From positions 70,890,552-70,954,551 of the forward strand of contig NC_092524.1 of NCBI RefSeq assembly GCF_037038585.1: DNA of 64,000 bases. Direction: 5' to 3'. Positions 58,811 to 64,000 of this stretch are shown here, in pieces. The notes under the pieces are model-generated. The model did not search any database. It was not told the origin of the DNA and was given only the letters and a program-made list of their open reading frames with translations. The position numbers were made by a program, and so were the translations under genes. The first letter of the stretch is position 1. The number at the start of each line of letters is the position of its first letter. The stretch comes from Patagioenas fasciata. Its lineage: Eukaryota > Chordata > Aves > Columbiformes > Columbidae.

Positions 58811-60299
58811 TCAGCAGGAAGAGTAAAAGAAAAGTGAAGTTTTTTTGACTTCAAACAGTAAGAAAGGGAATTCCTTTGGCAAAACTTTACCTTGCTATGG
58901 AGAACGCTTTAAAAATGACAAGTAGAAATGGCTGCTTCTGCAAATCTAGGCATTTTTGTCTTCTACACACAAATGGAACATTAGAGGCAGCTGAACCAGC
59001 CCCTCTGAGCTGAGACGGCTCTGCCGGGCACCTCTTCACCGGGGACATCGCGCTCGGCCAAAAGGGACGTTTGTCAGGTCCAACCCGGGCTTTGTGTGTC
59101 CTGGAGCACTGCCGTGTCACCTCATCACCGCCTGCCTGTGCCAAAGCCAGAAGTCACACCTGTATACACCCCACGTCGTCTTTCTCCTCTGCTGCCCTCG
59201 GAGAATGACTCCAAATGGACAGAAGCTGTTTACTTACCCTACACTGTAACATACCACCTGTAGGGGTGACTGGAAGAAGGCGATGAGCGTGGTGACTTTG
59301 GCACGCAGGAATGAACCGCTTTGATTGTTTGGTTTGGATACACTCCATTTGTTTTACTCTAAAACACGGGAGGTCAAGTGTTGAGCAAATAGTTGATGAA
59401 GAAGAAGTTAAAGTTTGCATTGGGTCAATAAAAAAGGTATTTAAAGTGTGCAGGAGCTGCTGCTGAGGTGATGTAACCGAGCTGCTCTGCCCTCTGCACG
59501 CAGAGCTGCTGCCCCAGGACCTGCGAGATGCTGGGTGAGAGGAGTGAGGGGGGACCCATCCAGCTGTGTCCTGCACCCACGCTCACCATGGAGAGGGGAG
59601 CAGCCACAGATCACCCCGCAGGCAGCACCCACACTGTCACTGTCCCCAGGAGCACCCCCACTGTCCCCAGGCTGGGGGAGAAGTCCTCCCTGACCTGGAG
59701 ACCTTGCACTGTGTGCAGGTCGCGTGCTGTTACTCTTCCCATTGTCATGACCAAAAATAATACTTTCTAACTACTCACTGGATTCTTATTTCTGAATGAT
59801 TCTTTTTCTTTCTACAATATGCATAACTCTAAATATGTTTAACTGAGGCGTACGAGCAACCGAGGGCTCCCCACTGTATTTCAGTGTTTCCAGGCAGCAC
59901 TGAGCTGGAGGAGCAGCCGCAGCTCGGGGTCTCCTCTTGCTCCGCATCTTGTCCAGCGCCACAGCGACCGGCACCGCCTGGGCTGCGGAGCCGCCCGCGT
60001 CCTCCCTGTGCGCTAGGTGAGCGTGAATCTTTCCATTCATACATCATTTATTATACAATTTGCTGCAGCAATTCCACAAAATCAGTAAGCTTTAAAAAGT
60101 TAATGAAAGACAATATATTTTTCTGACTGCTGTTGAAAGTTAAGTAATTTGTTGTGTTGCTCTGGGAGCCTGGAGATTTATTATAAAGTAGAGATAAAAG
60201 ATGAGGAAAAAAACAACTCAAAACATTACTTTTTGCTTTGGAAGTTCCATGGTTGTTAAAGCTTGGTATATTGAGAAATTAGCCACAGGTCTACTGCGT
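58811..60299. other. Unique non-coding stretch
   Basis: A short imperfect duplication around CACTGTCCCCAGG lies at 59635-59682 and a CpG-richer patch at 59925-60020. A 140-codon minus-strand frame (59576-59154) has no recognised domain. No gene. Confidence 0.5.
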
Positions 60300-60375
60300 G
60301 ATCTAGGATGACAGGGTGAGACAACACACTCCTGAGGCCACTTCCAACCTGTTAATACATTTTTCTGTGATTCAG
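60300..60375 (+). mobile_element. Old CR1 LINE 3'-terminal fragment, sense
   Basis: The plus strand reads GATCTAGGATGACAGGG and then CTCCTGAGGCCACTTCCAAC, ending TTTTTCTGTGATTC. This matches the sense 3' terminus of CR1. Only the final 75 or so bases are recognisable. Confidence 0.7.
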
Positions 60376-63300
60376 CACCGCCAATATGCCCACATGAGCG
60401 TGGTTACCAGAGCCCCCAAACAGCTTCTTAACGAACAAAAGCACAGGGTAACAGGATTATCTCGATTTTAGCACACATAAAGGTGCCACGTAGACAGAGA
60501 GGGGTGGCACCAGCCGTTGTTTCCTATGGGTCCTTTATCTTCCTTGCAGTTTCTCCCAATAATCATTGATTGATTCAAATAACAAAAGAAACCAAAGTTT
60601 GAATATGAATTATCAGATATGAATAATAACATTGAGGATAAAAAACACTATTTAAAATTATTCCTCTTATATAGCATAATATAATAGAGATGGTGATATT
60701 ATTAATTCTCCCCCAACATTAAATAAAATTAACCTAGGGAAAAAATATTTTAAAGAAGAAATAGACAAATATCTCCGACCAGAATGAGAAAAAAATCACC
60801 TGGTTAGTACAGACCAACTGGCCTATGAGCATTGCCTTGAAATATATAGCGAAATAAAGACATCCAGAAGAAATCTAAACTATTTTCTGTTTGTACAACT
60901 GAAGGATAAATCCCCAGTTTTTAAAAGCCTCCAAGTTGCTACATGTAACATGAAGAGATGAGCAACGTCACTGTGGCGGGCAGACCCTCACTTTAGTAAA
61001 AGAAAATTGCCCCCCAGTCAGAGAGGGACAAAAACCTTGTCTGAAACTGATCGCGCCAATGTGAGCCAACCTACACAATTCTGAAGGTGAATTTCCCACA
61101 CTTTTCTATAACCTTCGGAAGGAGAGCGGATGAGAAATAGGATGTCAATTAACAGTAACGTCCCCTGACAAACCTCTTTCCTAAAATAGGAGCTCTGGTC
61201 CCGCATCAGGGTCTCCAGACAGCAGCCGTCAGCATCAGCCGCAGGAAAGCGGGATAAAGTGGGCCAGGGAAATCAATCAGCGCTGCACCTTGAGCAGGGA
61301 CAGCGGCCCAGGCGAGGAGCGCGTCCCCAAAACAACTGTTAGCTACGCTCTGGGTGGCGTCCAGCCAAATCAAACACAATTACCATGTCAAGAATTAAGC
61401 CTGGAATAGGCATGAGCTGCAGCAGGTACCTCTCTCTGCCAAGCCACAACAAGCGGCATCTTTTTTCAGCTTTCTGTTCACTTTTCTACGCTTCTTTTTA
61501 AGGGATCCACCAGTGGCAGTTGTTGCGCACAAGGGAGAGGAAGATGTGATTTTGGCAGCACTCCTGAGCCAGCACACCTTGCTGCCGTGGGATGGAAAGG
61601 TGCTGAGGAAGTGTTCCTGGGATGCCTGAGGTACCCGTTTGTTCCCCAGCGTTTGCCTGAACCAAGACAAACCCTCTGTAACTGTCCCGTGGTCACCAGC
61701 GATGCTGAATGCAAATCACACCAACAACAGCTCGACTCACACAGCGGTGGTTTGGGTCAAGGGGAGAGTTTCAGCTGGATTTGAAAGTAGACAAGAAATA
61801 AAGTAGGGAGTGAATTGGAAGTTGCTCTTGAAATATGACATCATCGGACATCTTGAAAAATGCGATAAACACAAAGGGGGAGAAAGGAGAAAGTGAACAT
61901 TGAGCAAACGCTTTGTTCCAAGCTAACACAGTTCATTCTGAAACCCAGCAGAGCAGAGTTGGGGATTTTTGCTGCTATGATGTATCTCCAGTAATATCAG
62001 CTCCAGTTCTGCTCTTCAGACTCAACTAATTTACACTCATTTCATTCAAGAAGTCGGGATAATTCTACATTTATCACGAACTTCGTGTCTGTGATATGTC
62101 AGAGAGAGAAATAGCTCTTTAACAGCAAGAGGTTCCTGTAAGAGTAGTTGTGATTTCCTCTCATAAGAACACCTAAGATCTGGAGTTTGGAATAAATTTC
62201 GCCAATGAAGGAAGAATAACACACAAACTTGTCTCTAGAATTCTTTGCTTTCCAAAGTACCCTTGCGCGAGTGGTTAACACAGGAGCGAAACCCTGTACA
62301 CAGGCTACTGGAATCACTGCTTTCATAGCAGAGCGAACAGAAAAATAATGCAACACAAACCAAACCAACCAAAACTCACAAAAACCCCGCAGGAACATGC
62401 ACTTGGATGATGGAACAGCAAATGACACACTTAAAAATGGAGATGGGCAGATCAGACCTGCGGTTGTCACCGTCATTGCAGCTCCCGGAGCGGCATCGTG
62501 TGCACGCGTGGGTTCTTTTCTAAAAGGGTCTCTCTCCTCTCTGCTGTCCGCTCTTTGCTCTTACTGCCCTGGTTTTATCACTTGCACACATCCATTTGTG
62601 CAAATATACCACAAATCTCTTTGTCCCTGGCATTTACATACTTTTAATATACCTATGCTTGGCTGTGTTACAAAATGCCTGTACATTCTTGTTGCTTATG
62701 CTATTTTAGTGTACTTATGTCTGTATTTCAGGCAAGAAAATAACCTGCTTAAAATATTTCTACTTTATGGGTGTGACAGGCCTCTGCTTCAGCTACACCT
62801 GCCTCTGCGCTCTTAGTTTCAACGCGCAGCCCAGAAGCCTCTATCAGAAATTGCATTTCTGAAATAGAAAAATTATATTATGTATGCAATACCAAATCCA
62901 GCTGAGTGCTGAATGCCATCAACCCTCATTTCATCAGGAGCTGAGGGCACTTAACACCTCGCAGGGCTGAGATTAGAAACCTGGCAAGAAATAACCGATT
63001 GTAATTCAACTTGTTCCACTCTCTTAGTAATTTCCTGGCCTGAGACCATCTGCTGTTCAAAAGTAGCTTTTCTAACATAGCAGGGCAAGTCGAGAAAATA
63101 CATCAGAACTGTTACAAAACTTTCTCGGCATATTAACGCTCTCCTCCTTTACCAGTTTTAATTATTTATAAAGGTGTCGCAGAATCTTGGAGTTCTTGTT
63201 GTTTTGCGCTGACTAAAAATACAAGCTTGCAGAAGCCGTATGCAGAAGGCATTGCAGAAGGGTGGGAGAAGCACGGCGTGTTACCCAGACACAGGGCTGC

Positions 63301-64000
63301 AGCAACCCCAACAGCCGTTCCCAAACCAGAGCGCACCACCGCGTCACCCCCAGGGAGCTCAGGCACCGTGGGGGTGGCACCTGGGCACTGCGAACAGGAT
63401 GGATTCGGAAAAGAAACTCCAAGGGCTGGACTTACAAGTAGGTTGTCTTAGAAAGAAGATAAATGCTCAGAAAAAGGCTCGGTCAGACCTGAGAGATCAG
63501 AAACCCCAGAGGCAGCAACTGAACAAAACAAGGCTTGCAGATCTAAACTCTCCACCTGTACCAGGCAAAGCCCTCGCACCGGAGGATTTCCCACCTCAGA
63601 CGGCAGAAATCCGCCCCTGATCCTCGCTTGACTTCCCTGCGGTGACAGAGGTGCTTCCTGCTCATCCCCGGCTTCTCCTCGCTACTGTCCTTCTGCACAG
63701 GGTCACCTCAGATTATCCCCATTCTCCTTTCTCCTCTTCACATTTATCTTGTCAGAAGAGAGTTTCATGCAGCTGGAAGGTCAGCGCTGATCCCTCTGTG
63801 ACCAGTCCCTCTTTACAATAATAAAACGTCTTTTCCTTTCATCCTGATCCTTTTTCCCACCTCCCTGCCCCACTGATGCTGCCCCAGCAGGATCCAGCTT
63901 TCCTGCCCCAAAGGGAACATGAAGCTATCAGCCTGTTAAAGCAAAACAGTCCCAGGTCAGCTGGCAAGGCACCACTCTCACAGCACAGGTCTGGTCTGAG
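60376..64000. other. Long unique non-coding stretch to the window end
   Basis: AT-rich to about 61000, then mixed composition. No gene, RNA, tandem array or transposon is recognised. Open frames reach about 139 codons (62397-62816 plus, 62476-62099 minus) on overlapping strands without a recognised domain. A 126-codon plus-strand frame at 63240-63620 also shows no family features. Confidence 0.5.

Noticed and set aside
1-64000. tRNA, rRNA or known microRNA genes
   Set aside because: I looked for tRNA A- and B-box pairs and familiar RNA sequences by eye and saw none. A covariance-model search would be needed to exclude small RNAs.

Overview
The window looks like vertebrate, most probably avian, nuclear DNA. 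The main reason is the repeat content. Every interspersed repeat I recognise is a fragment of the CR1 LINE family, several ending in the bird-type 3' terminus (CCTTCCAACC followed by a TTCTGTGATTC-like end). I see no Alu, L1, SINE or clear LTR element. Base composition alternates between AT-rich stretches and short CpG-dense islets. There is no bacterial-style gene packing and no operon. I find no convincing protein-coding gene, tRNA, rRNA or CRISPR array. The hundreds of short open frames on both strands behave like chance frames, and the longest ones lie inside tandem repeats. The segment is best read as a gene desert, or the inside of a very large intron or intergenic region.

Layout. From 1 to 16 kb there is unique DNA with three minisatellites: a 20-bp unit at 2116-2355, a 32-bp unit at 3329-3616 and a 22/23-bp unit at 10736-11360. 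AT-rich blocks that look like conserved enhancers lie between them. From 16 to 30 kb there are CR1 fragments at 16.2, 25.8 and 29.6 kb, a gene-less CpG-island-like block at 18.24-18.45 kb and small duplications. From 30 to 42 kb there is a 28-33-bp minisatellite at 33031-33489, three short CR1 pieces at 34.2, 35.1 and 36.6 kb, an exon-like open frame at 39425-40006, an (AT)16 tract and an old, heavily mutated CR1 reverse-transcriptase region at 40430-41345. From 42 to 50 kb lie the largest array (about 50 units of 20/22 bp, 45781-46840) and a GTAC-rich array (48573-48988). From 50 to 64 kb there is a 15-copy, 42-bp minisatellite with a four-unit higher-order repeat (56914-57543), two more old CR1 3' ends and AT-rich enhancer-like blocks.

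What stands out is the number of minisatellites: seven arrays totalling roughly 3.7 kb in 64 kb. Three show higher-order structure, one repeats the octamer GCTGGTGG about 19 times, and one repeats a splice-donor-like CAG|GTAC motif about 20 times. I did not find a new gene system. Two exon-like open frames (39425-40006 plus strand, and 45397-44995 minus strand) deserve a transcript or conservation check, but neither resembles a protein I recognise.

All boundaries were read by eye. Regulatory calls rest on base composition and homeodomain-type motifs only and are hypotheses.
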